A program made the translations under genes and the position numbers. Positions 1-8,906 of a DNA stretch of 64,000 bases are shown here, piece after piece (within the stretch, counting starts at the first letter, position 1; the number at the start of each line of letters is the position of its first letter). Source of the stretch: UBA1275 sp002323515 (GTDB lineage Bacteria > Bacteroidota > Rhodothermia > Balneolales > Balneolaceae); NCBI GenBank assembly GCA_964007875.1, contig CAXGAH010000013.1, positions 4,374 to 68,373 on the forward strand, written 5' to 3'. Under the pieces are notes generated by a model. The model was given only the letters and a program-made list of their open reading frames with translations. It searched no databases and was not told the origin of the DNA.

Positions 1-1484
1 TGTCTCCAAGCTTCGTCATCGCCTCCTCTATACTCATGGCCAAACATAAATTCAGTACCGTAATAGACTTGTGGGATACCTCTCTGAGTGAGTAGTAGGG
101 TAATAGCCATTTTAAAGGTGGCCTCATCCTTATTTACATGCTCATAGACGCGAGACATATCGTGATTATCGAGGAAAATGACATTTTTCATGGCATCCGT
201 ATATAAATGATCTTGTCCTAGCATATAGTAAACTTTCATAAGACCATTCTCCCAGCCAAATTCTTCAGCCATTCCATCTCTTACTGCAAATGACCAGGGA
301 AAATCGGTAATACTAGGTAGTTTGGAATCATATCCGTCTCCTTGACCAGGTAGGTCATACTGCCAATATGCAGCGGCTGGAGGATTTACCGCCCATGCCT
401 CACCAACAATGTTAAAGTCTGGGTATGCGGTTAAAACGGCCTCTACCCATTCCGCCATATATTCTTTATCTGGATATAAATAGGTATCCATACGAATTCC
501 ATCCACCCCAGAATATTCGATCCACCAAAGTGTGTTTATAATGAGATAGTCAGTGAGTAAAGGTTCATCCTGATTTAAATCGGGCATTTCTGGAACAAAC
601 CAGCCATCAACCAGTTTTTGCATGTCGTAATCAGAAGAATATGGGTCTGCAACGATGGATCCCTGATAATTGGTTTGCATGTATTCATCGATATTGTGCA
701 CCCAGCCTTGAGTGGGTAGGTCTCGCATCCACCAATGTTGGTCACCTATATGGTTGTGAATCATATCCATAATTACTCTCATATCACGCTCATGAGCAGC
801 ATCTATGAGGGCCTTGTACTCGGCGTTAGAACCGTATCGTCGGTCAACTTTGTACAAGTCTGTTGCAGCATATCCATGATAGGCTCCATACTCAGGTTTC
901 ATATCATTTTCAATGATTGGAGTAAACCAAATAGCAGTCATACCTAGATCATCCAGATAATCTAGATGTTTGGCAACACCTGCTAAATCGCCGCCTTGAC
1001 GGCGTTCTGGATTTGTTCGATCGGCAGATTCAAGCATCCCTTCAATGGTGTCATTATCTAGATTACCGTTGGCAAAGCGATCGGGCATCATTAGATAAAT
1101 AACATCAGATGCATCAAATCCTTGGTTTTTGTTGGTTCGATCTTCGCGTGGTTTGAGCTCAAAGTCAAGCGTTAGGGTGGTGGATTCATGACTCAAACGA
1201 ATCGGAATAGTTCCAGCTGGGGCTGCAGAACTAATATTTAGGTAAACAAACAGATAATTCGGCGAGTCCACTGCTATTTGTTTTACTAGCTCAACACCAG
1301 GATAGTCAATTACCGCTCGATGAAGTCCTAGATTAGAGCCATATAACTGAATCTGCACCTGCTCAACAGGCATATCAATCCACCAAAAAGGAGGATCTAT
1401 TTTTTCGATTTGGGCATTTACACTAAAGGTGAGACCTAAACTTGAACATATACTGAATACAACGAGGTATAGATAACGCGTCAT
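1..1484 (-). CDS. GH13 alpha-amylase / neopullulanase-like, SusA type (3' end cut by window edge)
   Basis: The frame is open from an ATG at 1484 to the left edge, giving about 494 residues without the C-terminus. A signal peptide (MTRYLYLVVFSICSS...) is followed by an N-terminal beta-domain of the cyclomaltodextrinase-N type (about residues 25-115) and then the GH13 barrel. Catalytic landmarks are visible: the nucleophile Asp in GVDGIRMDTY, the acid/base Glu in VGEAWA, the transition-state Asp in FLDNHDMSRV, and the region I motif DMIHNHIG. GH13 enzymes of this subgroup hydrolyse alpha-1,4 and sometimes alpha-1,6 glucans, and the signal peptide places this one in the periplasm or at the surface. 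It lies 43 bases downstream of the M20 gene on the same strand, so co-transcription is possible. The exact substrate (starch, pullulan or cyclodextrin) cannot be told. Confidence 0.93.
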   Translation of the reverse strand, partial: MTRYLYLVVFSICSSLGLTFSVNAQIEKIDPPFWWIDMPVEQVQIQLYGSNLGLHRAVIDYPGVELVKQIAVDSPNYLFVYLNISSAAPAGTIPIRLSHESTTLTLDFELKPREDRTNKNQGFDASDVIYLMMPDRFANGNLDNDTIEGMLESADRTNPERRQGGDLAGVAKHLDYLDDLGMTAIWFTPIIENDMKPEYGAYHGYAATDLYKVDRRYGSNAEYKALIDAAHERDMRVIMDMIHNHIGDQHWWMRDLPTQGWVHNIDEYMQTNYQGSIVADPYSSDYDMQKLVDGWFVPEMPDLNQDEPLLTDYLIINTLWWIEYSGVDGIRMDTYLYPDKEYMAEWVEAVLTAYPDFNIVGEAWAVNPPAAAYWQYDLPGQGDGYDSKLPSITDFPWSFAVRDGMAEEFGWENGLMKVYYMLGQDHLYTDAMKNVIFLDNHDMSRVYEHVNKDEATFKMAITLLLTQRGIPQVYYGTEFMFGHEYRGGDDEAWR

Positions 1485-1527
1485 GATGAATAATTGGTTA
1501 GTATAATTTTTGTATAGGCTGAAACTA

Positions 1528-2859
1528 TTAATTTCCTACGCTTTCGAAATAATCGACGACTAAGTGACTTAAGCTTCTAACACCTAATTCAAGACCACTT
1601 TCATCGATGTAAAAGTCAGGAGTATGGTGTCCAGCAGGGGTGCCGCCAGCGGGTAGTCCGCCTAAGAAAAAATAAAGTCCAGGTATTTGCTGTTGAAAAA
1701 ATGAAAAGTCTTCGGCACCGGTGATGGCTGGCATGGTAACCACCATATTTTCACCGGCTGTTCCTTTTAACGTTGGAACCATCGCCTGGGTTAGTTCAGG
1801 ATCGTTGAAGGTGACAGGGTATCCATTTGAAATAACTACTTCAGCGGCAGCGTTATTTGCTTCGGCTGTTTTTGTTGCAATTGTTGTGATTCGCTCAAAA
1901 ATTGCGTCACGCATATCATTGTTAAGCGCACGAATAGTTCCCTCCATGAATACCTCTTCTGGTATAATATTACTTCTTACTCCGCCATGTATTTGCCCAA
2001 TTGTGACTACAGCCGCCTCATTGATTAGTTCCATGTTTCTGCTAATAATGGTTTGCAGGTTGTTAATAATTTGTGCTGATGTTACAATTGGGTCAACTCC
2101 ACTCCATGGGGCTGAACCATGAGCTTGTTTACCTTTAACAGTTATTTGAAAAGTATTAGAGCTAGCCATGATGCCACCTTCTTTGTAGGTAATCATACCC
2201 ACAGGAGTCGCGTCAGATATATGTAAACCAAAAATGGCATCTACATCTGGGTTTTTTAAAACACCCTCTTTAACCATAAGTTCTGCTCCACCTTCTTCGC
2301 CTTTAGGCGCTCCCTCTTCAGCTGGTTGAAATATAAATTTAACCGTTCCTTTGAGTTCACTTTTAAATTCAGTAAGTATTTGAGCCACGCCCATTAAAAT
2401 AGCTACGTGGGTATCATGGCCACATGCATGCATGACACCAACTTGGTTTCCTTGATACTCTCCTATGGCGGTTGATTTAAACGGGACAGGTGTACGTTCA
2501 GTCACCGGCAAAGCATCCATGTCAGCCCTAAGTGCCACCACAGGCCCTAGGGCTGCACCTTGCAAAATAGCAACTACCCCCGTATGAGCCACTCCAGTCT
2601 GAACGTCTAGACCCAACTCTGTAAGGTGTTCGGTGATATATTCAGCCGTTTTGTACTCACGATTAGATAACTCGGGGTTTTGGTGTATATGACGCCGCCA
2701 CTCTATTACGCGATCCTCTAAATCAGCTGAACGACTATCGATGAGTGTTTTTAGATCTTGAGCTTGTACATAGGTAGGGCTGCTTCCCATCATAAGTACA
2801 GTCATACAAGAGGAAAACAGAAGAAGAACTATTATTCTATAAAATGGCACGATTTTCAT
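1528..2859 (-). CDS. Secreted M20 family amidohydrolase (hippurate / IAA-amino acid hydrolase-like)
   Basis: A 443-residue metalloenzyme of the M20D amidohydrolase group. The signal peptide has a hydrophobic core followed by AQ, so the enzyme is probably periplasmic. Metal-site motifs are present: HACGHDTHVA, the catalytic PAEEG segment with a following GEEGG, HISD and ITGAEDFSFF. The family removes acyl groups from N-acyl amino acids; the natural substrate here is unknown. The start is taken at the ATG at 2859. An in-frame TTG at 2880 would add seven residues (MKLQAKT) before the same signal peptide, and neither has a convincing Shine-Dalgarno sequence. A Cys near the end of the hydrophobic stretch could be read as a lipobox, but the surrounding residues fit poorly. 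Confidence 0.9.
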   Translation of the reverse strand: MKIVPFYRIIVLLLFSSCMTVLMMGSSPTYVQAQDLKTLIDSRSADLEDRVIEWRRHIHQNPELSNREYKTAEYITEHLTELGLDVQTGVAHTGVVAILQGAALGPVVALRADMDALPVTERTPVPFKSTAIGEYQGNQVGVMHACGHDTHVAILMGVAQILTEFKSELKGTVKFIFQPAEEGAPKGEEGGAELMVKEGVLKNPDVDAIFGLHISDATPVGMITYKEGGIMASSNTFQITVKGKQAHGSAPWSGVDPIVTSAQIINNLQTIISRNMELINEAAVVTIGQIHGGVRSNIIPEEVFMEGTIRALNNDMRDAIFERITTIATKTAEANNAAAEVVISNGYPVTFNDPELTQAMVPTLKGTAGENMVVTMPAITGAEDFSFFQQQIPGLYFFLGGLPAGGTPAGHHTPDFYIDESGLELGVRSLSHLVVDYFESVGN

Positions 2860-3015
2860 GGTTTTTGCTTGGAGTTTCAAAGGTTGTAAATAAATCTAAT
2901 GAAGCTGAGAAGGATAGTTTGTAGAAAAATCTAACCGTCGCTCATCTTCAATAATTTCAGCAAAAAAGCTCAAATCTACAAGCGATTGCTGACACACAAG
3001 GTAATGGGCAATACC

Positions 3016-4125
3016 TTAACTAAGTTCTAACATGCGTTCCAAGGATAGAACGGCATATTTTGCAACCTCTGGATCCACTTTAATACGGTTCACCACTCTA
3101 CCCGCTTCAATTTCTTCTAATGACCACACTAGATGAGGTAGGTCAATTCGATTCATTGTTAAACAGGGGCACATAAATGGATTAAGGGATTCAATTTGTT
3201 TGTCAGGATGTTCGGCGATGATGCGATTGACTAAATTCATTTCGGTTCCAATGGCCCACATAGACCCTGATGGAGCAGCTTCGATGGTATTGATAATATA
3301 ATTAGTGGAACCGGCATAGTCAGAATGTTGAACGACATCAAATGTACATTCAGGATGCACAATAACCTGTATTTTAGGATCTCGCATTTTTGCGTGTTCA
3401 ATATGTTGAACGGTGAATTTTTCATGTACAGAGCAATGCCCCTTCCAAAGAATGACTCGAACATCTTCCCATGCGCCATCAAATTCAAATTCATTCGCTA
3501 TAGGGTCATACACACACATATGCTCGAGAGCAATGCCAAGTTCGAAGGCCGTGTTTCGTCCTAAATGCTGGTCAGGTAAAAAGAGTATTCGCTCTTTTTT
3601 CTCAAATGCCCATGTTAACATAGTATGAACATTGCCTGAGGTTACACATGCTCCTCCATATTTCCCCACAAATCCTTTAATTGCTGCAGTTGAATTTACG
3701 TAGGTGAGAGGAAGTATGGTATCATCCCAAATTTTTTGCATACGCTCCCAACCCCGCTCGGTCTGCTCAATATCGGCCATATCTGCCATGGAACATCCCG
3801 CTCTCATGTCGGGTAAAATTACCTGCACATCCTCTTTGGTCAGCATGTCGGCTGTCTCCGCCATAAAATGAACCCCACAAAAAACAATGTATTCCGCCTC
3901 TGGCATCTCGGCACAAATCTGAGCTAATTTTAATGAATCGCCTCGAGCGTCGGCAAAATCAATAACTTCGTCTTTTTGATAATGATGGCCCGGAATAAAC
4001 AGACGAGCACCCAAACGGCTTTTAATTTCTGATACACGACTTGCCATTTCATCACTACTTAATTCATAATAGTGATTGGGAATTCTCAGATCGGTTTCTA
4101 CACCTAATAAGTCGTTTAGCTCCAT
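3016..4125 (-). CDS. nadA: Quinolinate synthase NadA (long, B. subtilis type)
   Basis: This 369-residue protein condenses iminoaspartate with dihydroxyacetone phosphate to quinolinate, the first committed product of de novo NAD synthesis, using an oxygen-labile [4Fe-4S] cluster. Visible signatures are GHHYQKDEV near the N-terminus, PDMRAGCSMADM, HPECTFDV, GTEMNLV and MCPCLTMN; these include the conserved cysteine region of each of the three pseudo-repeated domains. The length matches the long NadA form of Bacillus rather than the shorter archaeal form. nadC lies upstream on the same strand with a 184-base gap. No nadB (aspartate oxidase) is in the window, so iminoaspartate must come from a gene elsewhere. 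Cluster supply is probably linked to the cysteine desulfurase at 5279. Confidence 0.97.
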   Translation of the reverse strand: MELNDLLGVETDLRIPNHYYELSSDEMASRVSEIKSRLGARLFIPGHHYQKDEVIDFADARGDSLKLAQICAEMPEAEYIVFCGVHFMAETADMLTKEDVQVILPDMRAGCSMADMADIEQTERGWERMQKIWDDTILPLTYVNSTAAIKGFVGKYGGACVTSGNVHTMLTWAFEKKERILFLPDQHLGRNTAFELGIALEHMCVYDPIANEFEFDGAWEDVRVILWKGHCSVHEKFTVQHIEHAKMRDPKIQVIVHPECTFDVVQHSDYAGSTNYIINTIEAAPSGSMWAIGTEMNLVNRIIAEHPDKQIESLNPFMCPCLTMNRIDLPHLVWSLEEIEAGRVVNRIKVDPEVAKYAVLSLERMLELS

Positions 4126-4309
4126 AGAACAAAAAATAATCGGTTTAACCTAAGTTCAAGCTACCTATGATCAAATCGGCATTTACGGTTTTGATTGTGT
4201 GTGAACTCTATGATTATACATGAACACGCGTAAGATAGCATTTTTATCAGAAATACTTTGTACCACCACAACCATGGTTATTCATTTCAGGGTTCCAATT
4301 CAGGCACTT

Positions 4310-5140
4310 TTAATCAATGTAAAAGCTAATATCGCATGCCTTTACGGAATGGGTAATCCACCCTACAGAAATTACATCTGCCCCACAGCCTTTATAGGCT
4401 GCTATGTTATCAGGGTTTATTCCGCCCGATAGTTCAACTATGATCGATTTCGGAATGTGTTGGCGTAGCTCTTTTACTTGACCAGGAGCCTGGTTGTCCA
4501 ACATAATAACATCCACTTCGGCTTTCACTGCTTGTTGCACTTGATCTAGAGTCTCAACCTCTACTTCAATTTTTATCATGTGCCCTTGCTGTTTTCGAAC
4601 CAGCTCCACTGCTTTTTCTATACTTCCCGCTGCCGTAATGTGATTATCCTTAATCATAACCCCATCATCTAGCCGAAATCGGTGATTAAAACCTCCACCA
4701 CAACGTACGGCGTATTTTTGCACCATTCGTAAACTTGGCAAAGTTTTACGCGTATCGGCGACTTTGATGCTAGGATCATCTAAGCGCCGAATTAGATCCT
4801 GAGTTGAACTGGCAATTCCTGAGAGGTGTTGCAATAGATTTAAAATGACTCGTTCACCGCTCAGCAAGGTGCCCACCGGTCCGTTCACATGGGCAAGAAT
4901 CGACCCTTCTTCAAAGCCCTGACCATCTTCAACCAACCAAGAAAGCTCAACGCCTCCACCCAATGCGTAATATACCCGCTCTACTACCTGCATACCCGCA
5001 AAAATTCCTGACTGCCTTGCCACGAAGCGACCATTTTTTCGGTTTAATGCATCAAAAAGCCATTGGCTAGACCAGTCACCCATTCCAAGGTCTTCTTCCA
5101 GGGCTTGTTTAATAAGATGATCTAAGCTTATTGGGTTCAT
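4310..5140 (-). CDS. nadC: Nicotinate-nucleotide pyrophosphorylase (quinolinate phosphoribosyltransferase) NadC
   Basis: This 276-residue cytosolic enzyme converts quinolinate and PRPP to nicotinate mononucleotide, the step after NadA. The sequence carries the QPRTase signatures ADTRKTLPSLR, the Arg/His-rich stretch ending HRFRLDDGVMIKDNH, IEVEVETLDQ, VDVIMLDN and ELSGGINPDNI, which cover the quinolinate and PRPP contacts. Length is normal for the family. The ATG at 5140 faces the divergent cysteine desulfurase start at 5279, so the 138-base gap must hold both promoters. The gene precedes nadA on the same strand. Confidence 0.97.
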   Translation of the reverse strand: MNPISLDHLIKQALEEDLGMGDWSSQWLFDALNRKNGRFVARQSGIFAGMQVVERVYYALGGGVELSWLVEDGQGFEEGSILAHVNGPVGTLLSGERVILNLLQHLSGIASSTQDLIRRLDDPSIKVADTRKTLPSLRMVQKYAVRCGGGFNHRFRLDDGVMIKDNHITAAGSIEKAVELVRKQQGHMIKIEVEVETLDQVQQAVKAEVDVIMLDNQAPGQVKELRQHIPKSIIVELSGGINPDNIAAYKGCGADVISVGWITHSVKACDISFYID

Positions 5141-5278
5141 AAGAACTAAGTGGGTTTGAGTGGTACTTTTTTAATAATTTACTGATAGTCGTTTTAACCG
5201 CTATAAAACAGGTATAAGGTACGCAGATACCATCACTAAAACACTTTTCTTAGTCTCTTTAAAGTAAAACAAGCGCTA

Positions 5279-6439
5279 ATGAACTATTTGGATTACGCAG
5301 CAACCACACCCATGAGCGAACAGGCCTTAAATACATATACTAAGGTAGCCAGGGAATATTATGGGAATGCTAGTAGTCTGCATGAAGAAGGCACTCGAGC
5401 TCAACAGATTGTTACAGCATCTAAGCAAGTAATTGCTCAAGCTTTAGGAGCTTCTGGACGGCATCTACACTTTGTAAGTGGGGCAACGGAAGGAAATTTT
5501 TTGGCTATTTATGCATTATTAGAATCGATAAAGCAGCAAGATCCCAGCAAGAATCATATTTTGTGTTCTCCAATTGAACATGATTCGGTTCTTCGGGTAA
5601 TGAATAGGCTGGTAGCTGAGGGATGGGAGGTAGAGTATATGCCACTTTTAGACAATGGAAGAGTATGCGTTGATCAATTCAAAGAATGTTGTACCGAGTC
5701 AACGGCCTTAATCGCATTGCAGCTCGTTAATTCCGAGTTGGGAACGCATCAACCCGTGGGAGAAATTGCTGAAATCGCACGGAAAATGGATATAAAAGTG
5801 CATTGTGATGCTGTTCAGGCATTTGGAAAAATACCTATAGATGTACAGGTATTGGGAATACACTCGCTAAGTATTTCGGCGCATAAAATTTATGGACCAC
5901 AGGGTATTGGGGCCGTGTGGTTAGACCCAAAAATGGAATGGATCGGATTTTTTCCAAGCTCTACCTCTAAGAAATTTAGGCCAGGTACATTGGCCGTACC
6001 ATCGATCGCCGCTTTTGCCGCTGCTGCTAAAGAAATGATAGAAGAAATGGAGGCCGAATTTGTGCGGGTGCAACATCTCCGGGAAGCTTGGATAAAGGCG
6101 CTAGAGGATATGCCAAAACTACCGATCATCGAGGGGGCGCTGGCAGTGGATCATCAAAGCCCGTTCATCTTAGGGCTTCGTTTTCCTGGTATGGAAGGGC
6201 AATTTTTAATGCTCGAGTGTGATCAGGCGGGTTTGGCTATCTCGACCGGAAGTGCCTGTCAATCTGGATCTGATGAACCTAATGTTAGCATGAAGGCTCT
6301 AGGTAAAAGTGAGCAAGAAGCTAGAGAATTTGTTCGTTTTTCTTTTGGCAAGGGCCATTATATTGAGGAAATACCTCATATTATTGAGAAAATTCGTACC
6401 ATTATAAATCGACATTATTCTCATATATCGACTTTTTAA
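5279..6439 (+). CDS. NifS/IscS-like cysteine desulfurase
   Basis: A 386-residue PLP enzyme of the class V aminotransferase fold that mobilises sulfur from cysteine. Seen directly: LDYAATTPM at the N-terminus, SGATEGNF, the EHDSVL histidine, HCDAVQAFGK, the PLP lysine in SISAHKIYGPQGIG, and the catalytic cysteine in STGSACQSGSDEPN. The usual glycine-rich GGGQE-R-GT loop is replaced by a segment ending KKFRPGTL, which is unusual. The gene is divergent from nadC-nadA. In Bacillus a NifS-type enzyme sits beside the nad genes and serves NadA cluster assembly, so the same role is inferred here. It heads a likely four-gene plus-strand operon running to hemW, with a 24-base gap to the next gene. Confidence 0.92.
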   Translation: MNYLDYAATTPMSEQALNTYTKVAREYYGNASSLHEEGTRAQQIVTASKQVIAQALGASGRHLHFVSGATEGNFLAIYALLESIKQQDPSKNHILCSPIEHDSVLRVMNRLVAEGWEVEYMPLLDNGRVCVDQFKECCTESTALIALQLVNSELGTHQPVGEIAEIARKMDIKVHCDAVQAFGKIPIDVQVLGIHSLSISAHKIYGPQGIGAVWLDPKMEWIGFFPSSTSKKFRPGTLAVPSIAAFAAAAKEMIEEMEAEFVRVQHLREAWIKALEDMPKLPIIEGALAVDHQSPFILGLRFPGMEGQFLMLECDQAGLAISTGSACQSGSDEPNVSMKALGKSEQEAREFVRFSFGKGHYIEEIPHIIEKIRTIINRHYSHISTF

Positions 6440-6463
6440 TGTTCATTTAAACGTAATTCCATC

Positions 6464-7081
6464 ATGTTTTTTAATCGACTTTCCCTTCTAAGTTTTTTAG
6501 TACTATTGGTAATGGCTTGTGGACCGTCCGAAGCGCAACAAAGTAGCGATCAAATTACCACTGCTTCTGGTTATACCCCTGAAATTAATCCTAATCCAGA
6601 TGCCCCTGTTCAGATCGTAAAATTTAGTGACTATCAGTGTCCTGCCTGTAAATTTTTTGTTCCAATCGAACAGAAAATTAAAGAGGACTATGGCGATCAA
6701 GTGAGTATTATAACCAAACATTTTCCATTGTCAATGCATCCATACGCCCATGTGGCTTCTCGTTCTGCAGAAGCAGCTAGAAAACAAGGTAAATACAAGG
6801 AAATGCATGATAAAATATTTGATGGGCAAGAAGTCTGGTCTAAAGGCAATGCCGAACGCTTATTTATCGGCTATGCTGAGGAAATTGGTTTGGATACCGA
6901 AGTATTTACCGCCGATATGAATTCTGCCGAAATGAATCAAGTTGTCATGGAGCAGCGTAAAAAAGGAGTTCGAATGGGCGTTAATTCAACACCTACATTC
7001 TATATCAATGGGATAAAAGTAGAAAACAATCCCCAGACCTACATGGGATTTAAAGTTTTAATTGATCGGGAATTGGATTGA
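6464..7081 (+). CDS. DsbA-like thioredoxin-fold lipoprotein
   Basis: 205 residues. The N-terminus is a lipoprotein signal with a lipobox ending LVMAC, so the mature protein should be lipid-anchored in the envelope. The rest matches the DsbA/BdbD-type thioredoxin_4 fold: the FSDYQCPACKFF active site holds a CxxC (CPAC), and the cis-proline loop is recognisable as GVNSTPTFYING. The likely role is oxidation or isomerisation of disulfides in exported proteins; no DsbB/VKOR partner is nearby. It starts 24 bases after the cysteine desulfurase and is probably co-transcribed. Confidence 0.9.
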   Translation: MFFNRLSLLSFLVLLVMACGPSEAQQSSDQITTASGYTPEINPNPDAPVQIVKFSDYQCPACKFFVPIEQKIKEDYGDQVSIITKHFPLSMHPYAHVASRSAEAARKQGKYKEMHDKIFDGQEVWSKGNAERLFIGYAEEIGLDTEVFTADMNSAEMNQVVMEQRKKGVRMGVNSTPTFYINGIKVENNPQTYMGFKVLIDRELD

Positions 7082-7131
7082 GGGTTAGGGCTATTTATTC
7101 ACTACTGGTCACATTAACCCGATAAAACTTG

Positions 7132-7680
7132 ATGATACAACCATTTTTAGGTGTTGAGCCAACAATTAATCCTACCGCCTTTATTGCCGATAGTGCTGAC
7201 ATTATCGGTGATGTTCATATAGGCGAAATGTCGAGCGTATGGTTTAACGTTACCATTCGTGGTGATGTAAATAAGATTCGGATTGGGAATCATTCGAATG
7301 TTCAGGATAATGTGTGCATTCATGTAATGAACCAAACTGGTCCAACGCAAATTGTCGATGAGGTGACGATTGGTCACGGTGCAGTGGTTCATGGGTGTAC
7401 GATTCAAAGCCGGGTACTAGTGGGAATGAATGCCACCTTGCTCGATGGATGTGTGGTGGAATCGGATGTTATAGTCGCTGCAGGAACCTTGGTTCCTCCC
7501 GGTAAGGTTTTGGAAGCGGGTTATTTGTATATGGGCTCACCTGTAAAAAAGGTACGTAAATTGAGTGACCAAGAGCGGGCATCCATTGGTGATTATGCCC
7601 GTAATTATGTCCGATACAGCCGCGTGTACAAAGGAGAGCATTCATATACGGAAAATCCATTTTATCGTCGTGATCCTTGA
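7132..7680 (+). CDS. Gamma-carbonic-anhydrase-like hexapeptide-repeat protein
   Basis: A 182-residue left-handed beta-helix protein of the YrdA/CaiE/gamma-CA family. Repeated hexapeptide turns (DIIGDVHIGEMSSVWFN onward) run through the middle. The three metal-ligand histidines of the family are recognisable in the segments NVCIHVMN and TIGHGAVVHGC. Such proteins are trimeric and bind zinc or iron; carbonic anhydrase activity is proven only for some. I take the ATG at 7132; a TTG directly upstream at 7129 is also in frame. The stop overlaps the next start by four bases. Confidence 0.9.
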   Translation: MIQPFLGVEPTINPTAFIADSADIIGDVHIGEMSSVWFNVTIRGDVNKIRIGNHSNVQDNVCIHVMNQTGPTQIVDEVTIGHGAVVHGCTIQSRVLVGMNATLLDGCVVESDVIVAAGTLVPPGKVLEAGYLYMGSPVKKVRKLSDQERASIGDYARNYVRYSRVYKGEHSYTENPFYRRDP

Positions 7681-8888
7681 GCGGGATTTATGTTCATATC
7701 CCATTCTGCAAGCAGGCCTGTTCCTATTGTGATTTCTATTTTGTCACTAAATCGGATCAGAAGGAAAACTTCATTCAGGCCTTAATAGCAGAAATTGCTG
7801 CTCTTGAAGGACAGCTGTTTACAGAGGAAGTGGCTACAAGCATATATTTTGGTGGAGGTACGCCTTCATTGTTAAGTGCAGATCAATTGGGGCGTATTAT
7901 ATTCGAATTGGAACGGGTATTTAGGTTGGAATTGGATGAACTAACCATTGAAATGAATCCTGATAATGTGACTCCTTATTATTTAAAGTCGTTAAAGGCT
8001 TGTGGGTTTGATCGCATAAGTATGGGTGTTCAGAGCTTTTCAGAGAAAAGTTTAAATTTTATGAATCGAGCGCACGATCGAACTCAAGCCTTGCAGGCAT
8101 TAGAAGATATTGTGACATCATCGTTTAAAAACTATACCGTTGATCTAATTTATGGCCAACCCGATCAAACGAGTGCCGAGTTACAAGAGGATATTGACCA
8201 ACTCATGGTTTTTAATCCTCCCCATATTTCGGCATATGCCCTTACCATCGAGCATAATACTCGTTTAGCGAAGCAAGTGGAGCTAGGAAGGGTAAAGCCA
8301 GCTGATGATGATGATGTGGCTGATCAAATGGATCTGTTGGCTAAAATTCTTGGGAATTATGGTTTTAATCGATATGAAGTGAATAGTTTCGCAAAAGAGA
8401 GATTTCAAGCCAGGCATAACCAAATATATTGGACTCATGGTAATTATTTAGGCCTTGGACCAGGAGCTCATTCCTTTTGGTGGCCAAAAACACCCGTTGA
8501 GAAAGAGAGATTAATGGGCTATGATATGGGGTTTTTTAGGGGTTTATCATCTGAACAACCAACAGCGTTGCGATGGTCCAACCCTAAAGACTTTACGGGA
8601 TATATTCATAAGAAAAATGAATATCAAAAGAGCATATATACTCTTGTTGAATCAATTAGCGAACTTAGTTTGGCGGAAGAATATATATGGCTTGGACTGC
8701 GAACCAGTCGCGGATTTGATCGTAATGTATTAGCCGAACGGTATAACTATAAGTGTGATGCGAAACAACAAAAACGATTAGAGAGCTTGGTTAAAGACGG
8801 AAAGATAAGGCAAAGCGGTGAGAGCTTTAGCCTTACTCGAGAAGGCGTACGAATAGCCGATTATATAGCCTTGGATTTGCTAAGCTAA
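7677..8888 (+). CDS. hemW: Heme chaperone HemW (radical SAM, HemN-like)
   Basis: This 403-residue radical SAM protein carries the CxxxCxxC cluster motif as CKQACSYC at the N-terminus, an FGGGTPS SAM-binding segment, SMGVQSFSE, and the HemW-type RHNQIYW and GLGPGAHSF motifs. HemW binds heme and is thought to deliver it to membrane targets; it lacks true coproporphyrinogen dehydrogenase activity. The start is a TTG at 7677 inside the previous stop (TTGA overlap). This is well supported because GIYVHIPFC must lie at the very N-terminus and no ATG is available there. It is the last gene of the operon beginning with the cysteine desulfurase. Confidence 0.94.
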   Translation: MSGIYVHIPFCKQACSYCDFYFVTKSDQKENFIQALIAEIAALEGQLFTEEVATSIYFGGGTPSLLSADQLGRIIFELERVFRLELDELTIEMNPDNVTPYYLKSLKACGFDRISMGVQSFSEKSLNFMNRAHDRTQALQALEDIVTSSFKNYTVDLIYGQPDQTSAELQEDIDQLMVFNPPHISAYALTIEHNTRLAKQVELGRVKPADDDDVADQMDLLAKILGNYGFNRYEVNSFAKERFQARHNQIYWTHGNYLGLGPGAHSFWWPKTPVEKERLMGYDMGFFRGLSSEQPTALRWSNPKDFTGYIHKKNEYQKSIYTLVESISELSLAEEYIWLGLRTSRGFDRNVLAERYNYKCDAKQQKRLESLVKDGKIRQSGESFSLTREGVRIADYIALDLLS

Positions 8889-8906
8889 TTGTACTCGATT
8901 CAGTTA

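Noticed and set aside
735..947. 70-codon plus-strand frame
   Set aside because: It lies antisense to the GH13 amylase, whose frame and catalytic motifs are clear. It has no recognisable features.
2881..3015. Possible small gene or RNA between nadA and the M20 gene
   Set aside because: No frame with a start and protein-like content and no stable stem set was seen.
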